A DNA stretch of 64,000 nucleotides from an uncultured Flavobacteriales bacterium. Lineage in GTDB: Bacteria > Bacteroidota > Bacteroidia > Flavobacteriales > Crocinitomicaceae. Positions 29,248-38,996 of the stretch are shown piece by piece. Location of the stretch: assembly GCA_946480085.1 (NCBI GenBank), contig CAMLHZ010000011.1, positions 1 to 64,000 of the forward strand, read 5' to 3'. The notes under the pieces are model-generated. The model was not told the origin of the DNA and searched no databases. It was given only the letters and a program-made list of their open reading frames with translations. The translations under genes and the position numbers were made by a program. Each line of letters opens with the position of its first letter. Within the stretch, counting starts at the first letter, position 1.

Positions 29248-29958
29248 CTATAGCCTTCCGATTGCGAACATTGTTGGACGCTTCCCTAAATCATACGCGT
29301 TTTCGCGCCAGTCATGAATTGACATTGATTTAATGGATTCATCCAAAAGTGTAAGATTCGAAGCAATACATAATAAGGTGTCGTCTTTCAGCTCGTTAAG
29401 CAAATCTTCAACAACATGCATGTTTCTGAATGGTGTATCCATGAAAATTTGCGTTTCACCTGTTCGTTTCACTTGTTGTTCCAAATGAATTAATTTTCGA
29501 ACTCTTTCCTTTTTGTCTTTTGGAAGATAACCATGAAATGTAAATTGTTGGCCGTTAAATCCGCTTCCAATTAAGGTAAGAAGAATGGAACTTGGTCCGA
29601 CTAACGGACAAACCGTAATTCCCATTTCGTGAGCAGCCGAAACTAATATAGCTCCCGGATCTGCAATTCCTGCACAACCAGCTTCACTGATGATTCCAAC
29701 ATCGCTTCCGTTTTTCAAGGCATCAAGCAATGGACGCAATTCTCCGGTGGATGTATTCTTATTTAAGGTAACAAACGTACTATCGTCAATAGGGAAAGAT
29801 CTGTCCATTTTACGCAGTAAACGTCTTGCTGATTTCACTTCTTCAACCGCGAAAAAACGCATTTCAATTGCAAGCGTAATAATATCCTGCGGAATGATAT
29901 TCCCAAGTGTTTCACCGCCAAGTGTGTTTGGTATTAAATATAATTTACCTGTTTTCAT
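29248..29958 (-). CDS. RsmI-like tetrapyrrole-methylase-fold SAM methyltransferase
   Basis: This 236-aa protein has the TP-methylase fold motifs GKLYLIPNTLG at the N-terminus, SEAGCAGIADPG at about 91 (RsmI has SDAGTPGISDPG) and GPSSILLTLIGSGF at about 120. The family's best-known member, RsmI, 2'-O-methylates C1402 of 16S rRNA. The short length, the loss of the C-terminal part and the Cys in the DAGTP-like motif suggest a paralogue common in Bacteroidota rather than RsmI itself. Its start overlaps the end of the upstream phosphatase gene by 14 bp, so they form a two-gene operon. Confidence 0.82.
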   Translation of the reverse strand: MKTGKLYLIPNTLGGETLGNIIPQDIITLAIEMRFFAVEEVKSARRLLRKMDRSFPIDDSTFVTLNKNTSTGELRPLLDALKNGSDVGIISEAGCAGIADPGAILVSAAHEMGITVCPLVGPSSILLTLIGSGFNGQQFTFHGYLPKDKKERVRKLIHLEQQVKRTGETQIFMDTPFRNMHVVEDLLNELKDDTLLCIASNLTLLDESIKSMSIHDWRENAYDLGKRPTMFAIGRL

Positions 29959-30418
29959 AAGTTGGGAATTCGTTTTTTATAAAGGATTGGGTTGCGTTTT
30001 TCAAAAGCTCAATAACATCTTTGAAGTCTTTGTCGGAACCGTAATATGGATCAGGAACTTCCATGTCTTCGTTCGGATGAAGTTCATTTAGGAACAACCT
30101 AACTTTCTTTTCATCTTCAGCGTTTCTTGCTAAGGACAAGATATTCCGTTTGTTTGATTGATCCATAGCGAAAATGATATCGAATTCATCAAAATCCTGA
30201 ACGCTGAATTGTCGGGCGCGTAATTCATTGATTGAAACTCCAGCTTCCATTGACCACTTTCGCATTCTATGATCGGGTTTTGAACCCACATGATAATTCG
30301 CTGTTCCTGCTGAATCTACAGTAATGTCAAGGTTGTGCTCTTTAGCGTAATGACGAAGCCAGCCATCGGCCATTGGTGAGCGACAAATATTACCCAAACA
30401 AACCATTAGAACTTTCAT
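29945..30418 (-). CDS. Low-molecular-weight protein-tyrosine phosphatase
   Basis: I choose the ATG ending at 30418, giving 157 aa that begin MKVLMVCLGNICRSP, the family's exact N-terminal P-loop. The longer frame to 30478 adds 20 residues not seen in the family. Cys7 is the nucleophile and Arg13 completes CX5R; Asp in VPDPYYG at about 118 is the general acid. It dephosphorylates phosphotyrosine, or arginine phosphate in some family members. It is the first gene of an operon with the RsmI-like methyltransferase (14-bp overlap). Confidence 0.92.
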   Translation of the reverse strand: MKVLMVCLGNICRSPMADGWLRHYAKEHNLDITVDSAGTANYHVGSKPDHRMRKWSMEAGVSINELRARQFSVQDFDEFDIIFAMDQSNKRNILSLARNAEDEKKVRLFLNELHPNEDMEVPDPYYGSDKDFKDVIELLKNATQSFIKNEFPTYENR

Positions 30419-30768
30419 AACCGAATTTTTGTGATGCCTTTGGTGACAAACGCGTGCAAAGATAGCTATTAGAGACAAGACTCAAAGACTATAGATGAAA
30501 GACAAAGGACAAAAGAGGAATGATGAAAGCCGAAGGTGTCTTGTTTGTAGAGCCGATTATATCTTTTAGTGATTGAATTACATATTTTTAAGTTTGTTTC
30601 TCTTCCGTCTTTCCTCTTTTGGCTATCGTCTTCTAATAAATGTTCGTCAATACATCCTTTTCAGCGTACAAAAACTGTTAAATGTTCATTGACCTTGTAA
30701 TATTTACAACTTTTTGCGATTAATGTCATTATATAAATGTTACATTTAATAGAACCAACAATCACAAC
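30419..30768. other. 350-bp intergenic region with an imperfect inverted repeat
   Basis: This gap separates the divergent phosphatase and rpoD genes. The arms 30500-30520 and 30611-30631 pair at 17 of 21 positions, including a perfect 11-nt caaaagaggaa / ttcctcttttg block. A possible rpoD promoter, TTG at 30714 and TACATTTA at 30741-30748 (24-nt spacer, one mismatch), is weak. No ORF with plausible coding character was seen. Confidence 0.5.
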
Positions 30769-31638
30769 ATGAGACAGTTAAAGATAGTAAAGCAGGTGAC
30801 CAATAGGGAAACCGCTTCGTTAGACAAGTATTTGCAGGAAATTGGTCGCGTAGACTTGATTACTGCAGATGAGGAGGTGGAGTTAGCTCGTCGCATTAAA
30901 ACAGGGGATAAGGCAGCGTTAGAGCGCTTGACAAAAGCCAACCTTCGTTTCGTTGTTTCCGTTTCTAAACAATATCAAAACCAAGGTTTATCCTTGCCGG
31001 ATTTGATAAATGAAGGAAATGTCGGGTTAATTAAAGCCGCAGAACGATTTGATGAAACACGAGGTTTCAAATTCATTTCTTACGCCGTTTGGTGGATTCG
31101 TCAGTCAATTTTACAGGCACTGGCAGAACAAGCTCGTATTGTTCGCTTGCCTTTGAATAAGATTGGTACGATCAACAAGATCAACAGAGCGTATAGTGAA
31201 TTGGAACAATTGTACGAGCGTCCGCCATCAGTTCATGAACTTGCCGAGTTTTTGGAATGTTCAATAGAAGATGTTCGTCAATCAATGTCAAATTCGAGTA
31301 GACATATTTCAATGGATGCTCCGCTTTTAGAAGGAGAAGAAAGCTCTTCGAGTATGTACGATGTACTTCCGAATGATGCACTTCCTTCACCGGAAGAGGA
31401 GTTGAATAAGGAATCGTTGAGAAAAGACATTGAACGCTCTTTAAGTTCATTGACAAGTAGAGAAAGCGATGTAGTACGTTTGTATTACGGTTTGAACGGA
31501 AAACATCCTTTGACACTTGAAGAAATTGGAGATTTGTTTGATTTAACGCGCGAACGTGTTCGTCAAATCAAAGAAAAAGCCATTCGTAGATTAAAACATA
31601 CGTCTCGAAGCCGGATGCTCAAGACATACCTTGGTTAA
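30769..31638 (+). CDS. rpoD: Primary RNA polymerase sigma factor (RpoD/SigA type)
   Basis: This 289-aa sigma-70 factor directs RNA polymerase to housekeeping promoters. It lacks region 1.1 and starts at region 1.2 ([16 protein letters not shown]). Region 2 has [18 protein letters not shown] at about 80 and [10 protein letters not shown] at about 105, region 3 covers about 125-205, and region 4 has [20 protein letters not shown] at about 245. The small size is the norm for the Bacteroidota primary sigma, which recognises TTG/TAnnTTTG. The stop codon overlaps the convergent priA stop codon (4 bp shared), and no terminator separates them. Confidence 0.95.
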   Translation: MRQLKIVKQVTNRETASLDKYLQEIGRVDLITADEEVELARRIKTGDKAALERLTKANLRFVVSVSKQYQNQGLSLPDLINEGNVGLIKAAERFDETRGFKFISYAVWWIRQSILQALAEQARIVRLPLNKIGTINKINRAYSELEQLYERPPSVHELAEFLECSIEDVRQSMSNSSRHISMDAPLLEGEESSSSMYDVLPNDALPSPEEELNKESLRKDIERSLSSLTSRESDVVRLYYGLNGKHPLTLEEIGDLFDLTRERVRQIKEKAIRRLKHTSRSRMLKTYLG

Positions 31639-34115
31639 GCGGGATCCACGTCGATAATTAATCGAACTGGTTTGTAAGTAGGAACGCTGTAGAATTGATC
31701 CGTTAATTCCGCAATGCGTTCCTTTACTTGTTTTAAAGGGGCTGTGTTCTCCACTTTCAACAAGATTTCTTTGATGTAGAAATTCTGAATTCGCGCAATT
31801 ATTGGGAATTCTGGTCCAATTACACGTTCATGAAATGATTCGCGTAAAAGTTTGGCATATTTTTCTGCAGCATCACCAACCAGGTTTGCATCCTTGTGCT
31901 TTATGGTGAAACGAATCAGTTTGTAGAATGGAGGATAATGATAATTTCGTCTTTCAATCAGCTCATTTGCTGCGAATTCTTCAAAATTGTGTTCAACCGT
32001 TTTCTGGATTACCCAATGATGTGGAGACGAAGTTTGAATGATCACCCGACCGCGTTTTTCTCTTCTTCCCGCACGACCTGCAACTTGCGTCATCAATTGA
32101 AAACTGCGCTCAAATGCTCTGAAATCTACTTTGTGAAGTAAGAGGTCGGCATCAAGAATTCCGACCAATCCAACGTGATCAAAATCCAATCCTTTGGCTA
32201 CCATTTGCGTTCCAATCAGAATGTCAATATTTCGATTCTCAAAATCGCTGATGATTTCCTGATGACTGTTTTTATTTCTGGTGGTATCGAAATCCATCCT
32301 GGAAATACGCGCCTTCGGGAAAAGTAACGACAAATCGTCTTCAATTTTTTCGGTACCGAAACCAAGCATTTTCAGCTTATTGCTGCCACATTGAGGACAA
32401 GTTCCGATTGGCGGAATTTGATAGCTGCAATAGTGACATTTCAAGACGTTATGGTGCTTGTGATAGTTCAATGTGGTATCACAATTCTTGCAATTTGGGC
32501 TGAACGAACATACTTCACAACTCCAGATTGGTGTATACCCGCGTCGGTTTTGGAATAAGATGATCTGCTCATTTCGTTCCATGGCTTCTTTCATTTCTGT
32601 GAGCAAAAAGGACGAGAAATGACCATTAACGGTTTTCTCGATGCGCTCTTTTTTCATATCAGCAACAAAAATTTCGGGTAAAGCAACTTCAGAATAACGT
32701 TTCGTTAGCTGCACAAAACCATAGCGACCTTGCTGTACGTTGTAAACAGTTTCTATTGATGGAGTAGCGGAACCCAACAATGTTTTCGCTCCGAATAGTT
32801 TACTCAACACAATTGCCATGTCGCGTGCGTGATAGCGTGGTGAAGGATCATGCTGTTTGAAACTTCCCTCATGCTCTTCATCAACTATGACCAATCCTAA
32901 GTTTTGAAACGGAAGGAATAGGGCAGAACGTGCGCCAACCAACACTCGATATTTCTCAGAATTATTTGCGAGAACCTGATTCCAGATTTCAACACGCTCA
33001 TTTCCATTGAATTTGGAGTGATAAATACCAACCTGATTTCCAAAATAGTTGGAAAGGCGTTGAATTAACTGAGTTGTAAGCGCAATCTCTGGAACCAGAA
33101 AAAGTACTTGTTTGCCCAATTCTATTTGTTCCTGAATAAGGTGAATGTAAACTTCTGTTTTTCCAGAACCCGTGACTCCTTGTAATAAAGTGATGTCTTT
33201 GTTTTCAAAATTGGATTTGATTTCTTTCAATGCATCTTGCTGATGTTCCGAAAGTTTTGGGAAGAATTGGTGTTCGTCTTCTTTCAGTTTTAAGCGAGAA
33301 ATCTGGATACGTTCGGAAACTAAAATTCCCGATTTTTCCAGCGTGTTTATTGCTGAAAGTGAGCATCCGTTTTCTTCCAGTGTTTTTCGCTGAATTGGAA
33401 TTGCTGAACCATTCTTTAGTCCACCCAAATGAAGTATTTCCAAAAGCACTTGTTCCTGCTTCGCTTTGGCTTTTGACTGCTGGAAGGAAGCAAACAAGTC
33501 GTTTAGTACTTCTTCATCCAGATACGTGTCTGAAAGCTTTACGAAAAGTGCCTTTTTTGCAGTGAATTTATCGTTTATTTCTTCCTGAGAAATGACGATT
33601 CTGCGCTCAATCATTCGTTTAATGATCGGCTGAATGGTTTTGACTCCAACAATTTCAGAAACATCCTTAAGACTCAGAAATTCTTTAATGGTTAAAGCAT
33701 CAACTATTGCTGCTTCGCGCTCTGAAAGTGTGATTTCCGTTTCAAAATCGGGATGAAGTGTGATAATGGTTTCACTAGCCAGTTTGAAGTTAGCCGGAAG
33801 GGCTGCATTCATAACATCGCCAATTGGCGCCATGTAGTAAGCCGAGATCCACTTCCAAAGCTGGTATTGCTGTGGACCAATCAATGGAGTGTCGTCGAGA
33901 ACAACTTCTATATATTTTGCCTGGTAATCTTTTGGAATTTCTTCGTGAACGCGAGTAATTATTCCAGTAACAAATTTTCCTTTTCCGAAGGGAACAACAA
34001 CCCGAACAAAAGGCTGGATATGCGGATTCAATTCGAAAGGAACACGATACGTAAACTCTTTGCTGATTGCAACGGGAATGATAATGTCTACAAAGAGCGT
34101 TAATCTATCGGTCAT
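31635..34115 (-). CDS. priA: Primosomal protein N' (replication restart helicase PriA)
   Basis: This 826-aa protein reloads the replisome at repaired forks. The N-terminal 3'-DNA-binding domain spans about 1-105. The helicase core has Walker A in [18 protein letters not shown] at about 314, a DEEH Walker B, and the conserved GSATPS motif. Eight Cys in four CxxC-type pairs between about 530 and 580 (CEVC, CKNC, CHYC, CPQC) form the zinc-binding insert. Helicase motifs V and VI ([22 protein letters not shown]) follow. It is a full-length enzyme, 82 bp downstream of no plus-strand gene and convergent with rpoD. Confidence 0.96.
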   Translation of the reverse strand: MTDRLTLFVDIIIPVAISKEFTYRVPFELNPHIQPFVRVVVPFGKGKFVTGIITRVHEEIPKDYQAKYIEVVLDDTPLIGPQQYQLWKWISAYYMAPIGDVMNAALPANFKLASETIITLHPDFETEITLSEREAAIVDALTIKEFLSLKDVSEIVGVKTIQPIIKRMIERRIVISQEEINDKFTAKKALFVKLSDTYLDEEVLNDLFASFQQSKAKAKQEQVLLEILHLGGLKNGSAIPIQRKTLEENGCSLSAINTLEKSGILVSERIQISRLKLKEDEHQFFPKLSEHQQDALKEIKSNFENKDITLLQGVTGSGKTEVYIHLIQEQIELGKQVLFLVPEIALTTQLIQRLSNYFGNQVGIYHSKFNGNERVEIWNQVLANNSEKYRVLVGARSALFLPFQNLGLVIVDEEHEGSFKQHDPSPRYHARDMAIVLSKLFGAKTLLGSATPSIETVYNVQQGRYGFVQLTKRYSEVALPEIFVADMKKERIEKTVNGHFSSFLLTEMKEAMERNEQIILFQNRRGYTPIWSCEVCSFSPNCKNCDTTLNYHKHHNVLKCHYCSYQIPPIGTCPQCGSNKLKMLGFGTEKIEDDLSLLFPKARISRMDFDTTRNKNSHQEIISDFENRNIDILIGTQMVAKGLDFDHVGLVGILDADLLLHKVDFRAFERSFQLMTQVAGRAGRREKRGRVIIQTSSPHHWVIQKTVEHNFEEFAANELIERRNYHYPPFYKLIRFTIKHKDANLVGDAAEKYAKLLRESFHERVIGPEFPIIARIQNFYIKEILLKVENTAPLKQVKERIAELTDQFYSVPTYKPVRLIIDVDPA

Positions 34116-34161
34116 GTAACAAATTTAATGAACCGATTTCAAATGAGCGGGAAATGTTGAA

Positions 34162-34192
34162 ACAAAAAAAAGATCCACTATTGCGGATCTTT
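34162..34192 (-). terminator. Terminator of the minus-strand lipoprotein gene
   Basis: An 8-bp stem (aaagatcc / ggatcttt) is followed, reading the minus strand, by seven T and more T-rich sequence. It lies 6 bp after the lipoprotein stop codon and before priA. Confidence 0.8.
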
Positions 34193-34198
34193 CATATT

Positions 34199-35377
34199 TT
34201 AATTACAGAAGTAACTTTCGCTTCCGTCACCAGCATTTTGACTACAGAAGAGTAAATTACCAGTAATTGATCCTGTACAAAGCTGTCGCATAGAAGCTAC
34301 GCTAATTGCACGGCTACCACTGCTCTCTGTTTTCGGTTGTACCGACTTGTTACGAGATGAGAAAATCCCTAAAGCTTGTCTTCCGTCACTACAAGTAACG
34401 TTTGTATAAATAGGTTTGTTTTGAGCTAGACTTGTACTTGGTTTGTTCACCAAAATATACTTACTCAATTCATCAGTTCCACCTGTATATGTTAAGACCA
34501 GTGAAATTAACTGACGTTTATCAATTGTTGGATCCGTCGTTACGTTTTGCTTAATGATTGTGTAGAAATTTTGTCCAAGTGCAGGTAAGGTAACAATATC
34601 ACTTGTAATTGCAGAACCATTCAATTCTCCAATTTTCCAGAAGAATGATTTATCTACCGGTACACCAGCAAAGTATTCGCGGATTGTGATTTTAATGCGG
34701 GCATCAACCACTTGTGAGCTTTCTTCGGAATTACCAATATTTGCTTTACAATTTGTAGTTGAATAAGAGTTAAATGCGTTCCCTGTATAACTAGCAAAGC
34801 TATAAGGTGCTAAGTTCAACGGGTAGGTAATTGTGACATCATCCACCAATTTCGTTTCAGCATTTACAGTATACTCTCCACCGTTAACAACAGCAACAAA
34901 TTTGTAAGTTGCATTAGGTTTTAATGCCAGGGTTGGATCACTACTAATATCACTAGGTGGATTCGAAGAATTGTATACCTCCGTTTTATAGTAATATACT
35001 TTCTGATTTGGAGCATAAAACGCACCCGGCTCTTTATTCGTTAGAATTGTATCACGTAAAGTCCATGTTCTTCTAAGTACCAATGGTCCGCTTCCGTTAT
35101 TCGGTGTGTACTCTTCTACCTTTACCTCAACATCTTCGTAGTAACTCGAATCAGCGATTTGAGCAACTACAAGAGCGTTATTGTTTCCGGCAAACGATCG
35201 TGTAACTTTAATGTAATGAAGAGAATCCGATTTATCGAGTAATCCTACAACAACAGGTGTAACAACGCTTTCGCCTGCGAAGGGCAATTCCTCACTACAA
35301 CTATTTAAGCCAATAATCGCAGAGATTATTGCAACCGGGAATAAAATTAAGGAGAGTTTTTTCATTCGTTTTAGCAT
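34199..35377 (-). CDS. Lipoprotein of unknown function, DUF4249-like
   Basis: The 392-aa product has a lipoprotein signal with the lipobox LNSC (Cys27), so it is probably membrane-anchored. Two ATGs, ending at 35377 and 35365, would both work; the second gives a more compact signal (MKKLSLILF). The early part (VVVGLLDKSDSLHYIKVTRSF, quoted in parts as VVGLLDKSD and HYIKVTRSF) and the overall beta-rich layout resemble DUF4249 lipoproteins, which often accompany TonB receptors, but none is adjacent here. The C-terminus is Cys- and Ser-rich (LLFCSQNAGDGSESYFCN). Confidence 0.7.
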   Translation of the reverse strand: MLKRMKKLSLILFPVAIISAIIGLNSCSEELPFAGESVVTPVVVGLLDKSDSLHYIKVTRSFAGNNNALVVAQIADSSYYEDVEVKVEEYTPNNGSGPLVLRRTWTLRDTILTNKEPGAFYAPNQKVYYYKTEVYNSSNPPSDISSDPTLALKPNATYKFVAVVNGGEYTVNAETKLVDDVTITYPLNLAPYSFASYTGNAFNSYSTTNCKANIGNSEESSQVVDARIKITIREYFAGVPVDKSFFWKIGELNGSAITSDIVTLPALGQNFYTIIKQNVTTDPTIDKRQLISLVLTYTGGTDELSKYILVNKPSTSLAQNKPIYTNVTCSDGRQALGIFSSRNKSVQPKTESSGSRAISVASMRQLCTGSITGNLLFCSQNAGDGSESYFCN

Positions 35378-35516
35378 GTTAGCAAAAATACAAAACTTAT
35401 TTTGATGCCTAGTTACCTTACAATCAACAAAACAGCCTTTTTAGGAGAACGTCCTATTAATGGTTGAAAGCGTTCCATCAGTTCAAATTTATTTTTCTGA
35501 TAAATTGAACTATTCT

Positions 35517-36581
35517 TTACTTGACTCTGTTAAATCGCATTGCTTTCAAAATCCATGTTGGAAGTGATGCTCCGGGCTTTTTGTCTTTCAGGTGAATGTA
35601 CCAGCCCAGTTTTTTCATTACCGGAACTTTGTGAGTTTCCACAAATTCGATCCACGTTCCATCCGGATCTTCAATATAGCTGAATCGACCACCGGCTTCA
35701 CCCATATCGAATGTTTTTCCTGAATCTACAGTAAATGGAAAGCCTAAGGCTTCACATTCTTTTTGAAGTGCATCCATTCCCTGAATATCGAAACAAAGAT
35801 GAATAAAGCCCCAATCTCCCCAATACCTGTTTTTGAAAATGGAAACAGCATCGGTTCTTTCAATCGCCTGGATCAATTCAATTTGTGTTGGACCAAGCAG
35901 TTTAGCAAAAGGACCTTTTCGTTCTTCGGGATGAGAAAGTAGCACTCTGCGGATTTTATGATTTCCGTTCGGAACATTTTCAAATGCGTCAAATGTATCT
36001 GTAACATCATATTCGATAGTTGTGTAACCAAGAATATCGCGGTAAAGAGGAAGAGCTTTTTCAATATCACTGACACCAATCATTGAACCTGCAACACCAC
36101 CGGTTTTCCCTTCAAATTTAGTGTCCATAAACCATCCGTAACCTTCAACAATGTCGAAAATATTACCGTTTGGATCAAGCAGCATGAAGTGTTTTTTACC
36201 GTTTGGTAATACTTTCGGCTCAGAAAGAATGTTTGCACCTTTTGCTTTAAGGAATTGGTACGTTTCATCTACATTTCTAGACTTCATTCTACACGCATAC
36301 AAACCATAATCACCCAACTGAATCGGGAAATCGGCTTTTACTGTAGGACGAGAAGTGAATTGCCAAATTTCGAATCCACCACCACTTTCCATTGATAGCG
36401 CTAAAGTTGCTGTACGTGCATGAACATCACCACCGGTATATCTTGTCATAAGTGGAGCTTCAGCTGCCTCTTCGAAAATTCGAATATCCATTCCAAAGTG
36501 TTCGCGGTACCATGACCATATTTCCTGAACATTTGGTACTCCAATACCCATTTGTTGTATACCACAGATGATTTTTTCCAT
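35517..36581 (-). CDS. Two-domain VOC (glyoxalase/dioxygenase fold) protein
   Basis: I take the ATG ending at 36581 (354 aa, MEKIICGIQQMGIGV); the longer frame adds only seven residues. Two VOC modules lie at about 1-125 and 155-325. Each has the typical LDPNGN/EDPDGT turn before the acidic ligand (NIFDIVE and WIEFVE). The usual first His is Gln in module 1 (QQMGIGV) and absent in the GSMIGV strand of module 2, while FIHLCF supplies a His there, so at most one metal site seems complete. 4-hydroxyphenylpyruvate dioxygenase was considered, but its conserved C-terminal helix motif is missing. The substrate is unknown. Confidence 0.75.
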   Translation of the reverse strand: MEKIICGIQQMGIGVPNVQEIWSWYREHFGMDIRIFEEAAEAPLMTRYTGGDVHARTATLALSMESGGGFEIWQFTSRPTVKADFPIQLGDYGLYACRMKSRNVDETYQFLKAKGANILSEPKVLPNGKKHFMLLDPNGNIFDIVEGYGWFMDTKFEGKTGGVAGSMIGVSDIEKALPLYRDILGYTTIEYDVTDTFDAFENVPNGNHKIRRVLLSHPEERKGPFAKLLGPTQIELIQAIERTDAVSIFKNRYWGDWGFIHLCFDIQGMDALQKECEALGFPFTVDSGKTFDMGEAGGRFSYIEDPDGTWIEFVETHKVPVMKKLGWYIHLKDKKPGASLPTWILKAMRFNRVK

Positions 36582-36672
36582 AATTGAAATTTGAACCGAC
36601 AAATTTAATGGAAAATTGAGAATGGACGATGCAGAAGAACGTATTGATGAAAAACCGCTGTTACATTTTCAA

Positions 36673-38958
36673 TTATCTGGTTGCTCTTTCGTTGAAGATG
36701 ATGTATCCGAAAGAAAACTGAAAATAAAGTGGCTCTTTCTGCTGAGGAAAGTAATTAAAGGTTACACGCAAAGGTCCAATTGGAGAATGATAAATGGCGC
36801 TTGCTGCAGCAACTACAGACTCGCCCTTAAACAACGGAGAATATCCAAATGTACCATCGTCGTTTTTTGACAATTGCTTGAAAGGTTGAAATAAATAGCC
36901 GTCAACGCGCAAGTCGAAGTGTTTTATCGGAGTAACAATTACGTTTAATCCGCCACTTATGAATTGTGGTGAACGGTATTCCGGTAAGAAGAAGGTTTGC
37001 AGATCAGGGAGGGCTTGAAAAGCATTCAGGTTTAATAGTGTTGCTGTGTAGTTTTTAAACAAGCTTTGACTTGAGACACTAGCAATACCATGAATTCCTA
37101 ATGAGAAATGCTTTTTATGCAACGGAAATAAATGAACTTCGGCATTCAGATTTAACCAATTGTGGTTGTGTCGATAATCATAACTCTCATTGGAAGTTGA
37201 TCCCGCTACACTGTGTTCCTTTCCTTGAACGTACTTAGCGCAGAAGGAAAGAAGGTTTCCGGCAGTGGCAAACTGTTTTCTGTTCAGAGAGTTTTGTTCA
37301 AGAGTGAAGGTTAAAACGTCACCATAGAATTTTGTGACATCGGAAGTGTCCTTATTTGTAAATTCCTGAGTTTGGTAATAATTGTCTACCAATTCAAAGT
37401 GTTTATAATCAAGAACAGATTTCGAGTTATTGAACAGCGGTACTTTGATCTGACCACCAGCGAAGGTTTCGTATTGAACAAGAAATGATGGTTTCACGTC
37501 TTCAAAGAAGGTTGCAAAACTTTTAAAATAGTCGAATCGATTCAAACAGAAATAGGCCTTGAACGAAACTGGATAATACGATGGAAGATGAACTTCACCG
37601 CTAATTTTTCCTGATCCGTAAAACTTCCCGAAGTAACTGTTGACTTCAATCGTATTGGCTGTTCTGGCCAAATGATAGTAGTTCAGTTGTACAAAACCGG
37701 TATTAATTGCTCGCGAGGATATAATTCCGCCAAAATCTACTTTTAAACTTCGTGTTGACTTAACATCCATGTGCATCAGGTAGGTTGAGTCGGATTTCAG
37801 ATCTAAAGTAGGGAACAGGTATTCGATTTGTGGAGTAGCATATGTTCTGAAATACCTGCGCTCCAATTGGTTGTAGTTGATGGTTTGTTTTTTACTGTTT
37901 TTCAGGATCGACTTTCTCACATAGCTCTCATCGGTCATTTTCTTGTTCGATGTTTGAACCTCACTAACAAGAAATGGTGGCGCTTTATCCAGAAACTTCT
38001 TGCGTTTAAGTGCCATTTGTTCCGGAGTTGTTCTGTAAGGGACCAGCGATTTAATGGAATCCATCATTGCAATAGTGGCTCGGTAACCTTCGTCAATTGC
38101 TTTTCCAACATCCTCAAAATTGAACGTAGACATTTCTGTTTTGGGCTGAATGAGAATTCCATTTTGGCAGGGAATGGTAAAATCTGTGGGTGTCACCAGC
38201 ATATTCGTGATTTGACTGATGAGGTCGTCCTCCTGCGGTGGTCCAGCGTTATATGAAACGTTACTTCCAATCACAAATTCAGGATGAAACTCATTACACA
38301 TCACATCGGCCGGAAAGTTATTGTACAATCCACCGTCAAAATAAAGTACTCCATTTACCCGAATTGGATTAATGAAGAACGGGAACGTCATGGAAGCACG
38401 AATCGCCTGATTTAAATAACCGGTTTTAAAACTTACACTTTTCTTTGCGTAAATATCGCTGGCGATACAACGAAAAGGAACCATTAAACTGTCGAAGTTG
38501 TGGTGACTCACGGCATCAGGGATACCAAAGATTCGGAGCATTTCAAAGTCGAGAAGTTCCGGACGCACAAAATTGGTTGGCAATGATTTTTGAAAGATAC
38601 TATCCAGTGAAACGTTGAATGAAACCGAGGAAGCATTGGGATCACTTTCCCGTAAAAGGAATTCCTGAGATGGTTTTACTTGTCCCAAAGCCATCATTTG
38701 AAATTCAGGCGCGCGAACAAATGCTTCAATTTCAGCAGGTGAATAACCAACTGCGTATAACGCTCCAACTAAAGCTCCAGAAGATGTTCCTGTGATATGA
38801 TCGATTTGAATGTGGTGTTCTTCGAGCGCTTTAAGCACTCCAATGTGTGAAAAACCGGATGCGCCACCACCACTAAGCACTAAACCAACGCCTTGCGACT
38901 TTCCCATTAATGGAAAAAAAACTGAAATGACTAGTCCGAATAAAAGGTTGAAGCGCAA
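36673..38958 (-). CDS. Patatin-like phospholipase with C-terminal outer-membrane barrel (PlpD-like)
   Basis: This 761-aa protein starts with TTG, which is the only codon that retains the signal peptide (MRFNLLFGLVISVFFPLMGK); a stop lies 12 bp upstream in frame. The patatin domain has the oxyanion motif GGGASG (30-35), the nucleophile Ser59 in GTSSG, and the catalytic Asp in FDGGLYNNFP at about 208. A POTRA-like segment follows at about 345-395. The last 360 aa are beta-strand-like and end in an aromatic-rich strand (QFSFGYIIF), fitting a BamA/Omp85-superfamily barrel. This domain order defines type Vd (PlpD) secretion. The passenger is probably a lipase at or beyond the outer membrane. Confidence 0.87.
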   Translation of the reverse strand: MRFNLLFGLVISVFFPLMGKSQGVGLVLSGGGASGFSHIGVLKALEEHHIQIDHITGTSSGALVGALYAVGYSPAEIEAFVRAPEFQMMALGQVKPSQEFLLRESDPNASSVSFNVSLDSIFQKSLPTNFVRPELLDFEMLRIFGIPDAVSHHNFDSLMVPFRCIASDIYAKKSVSFKTGYLNQAIRASMTFPFFINPIRVNGVLYFDGGLYNNFPADVMCNEFHPEFVIGSNVSYNAGPPQEDDLISQITNMLVTPTDFTIPCQNGILIQPKTEMSTFNFEDVGKAIDEGYRATIAMMDSIKSLVPYRTTPEQMALKRKKFLDKAPPFLVSEVQTSNKKMTDESYVRKSILKNSKKQTINYNQLERRYFRTYATPQIEYLFPTLDLKSDSTYLMHMDVKSTRSLKVDFGGIISSRAINTGFVQLNYYHLARTANTIEVNSYFGKFYGSGKISGEVHLPSYYPVSFKAYFCLNRFDYFKSFATFFEDVKPSFLVQYETFAGGQIKVPLFNNSKSVLDYKHFELVDNYYQTQEFTNKDTSDVTKFYGDVLTFTLEQNSLNRKQFATAGNLLSFCAKYVQGKEHSVAGSTSNESYDYRHNHNWLNLNAEVHLFPLHKKHFSLGIHGIASVSSQSLFKNYTATLLNLNAFQALPDLQTFFLPEYRSPQFISGGLNVIVTPIKHFDLRVDGYLFQPFKQLSKNDDGTFGYSPLFKGESVVAAASAIYHSPIGPLRVTFNYFPQQKEPLYFQFSFGYIIFNERATR

Positions 38959-38996
38959 ATCTTCGTTTTATTTGCAAAAATATAATAAAAGTAGGA

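Noticed and set aside
29248..29958. Canonical rsmI
   Set aside because: The protein is short and the DAGTP-type motif is altered (SEAGCAG), so a paralogue is more likely.
30419..30478. 20-residue N-terminal extension of the phosphatase
   Set aside because: The family begins almost directly with the CX5R loop; the ATG ending at 30418 fits exactly.
35517..36581. 4-hydroxyphenylpyruvate dioxygenase
   Set aside because: The two-domain VOC layout is similar, but the conserved C-terminal motif and several metal ligands are missing.
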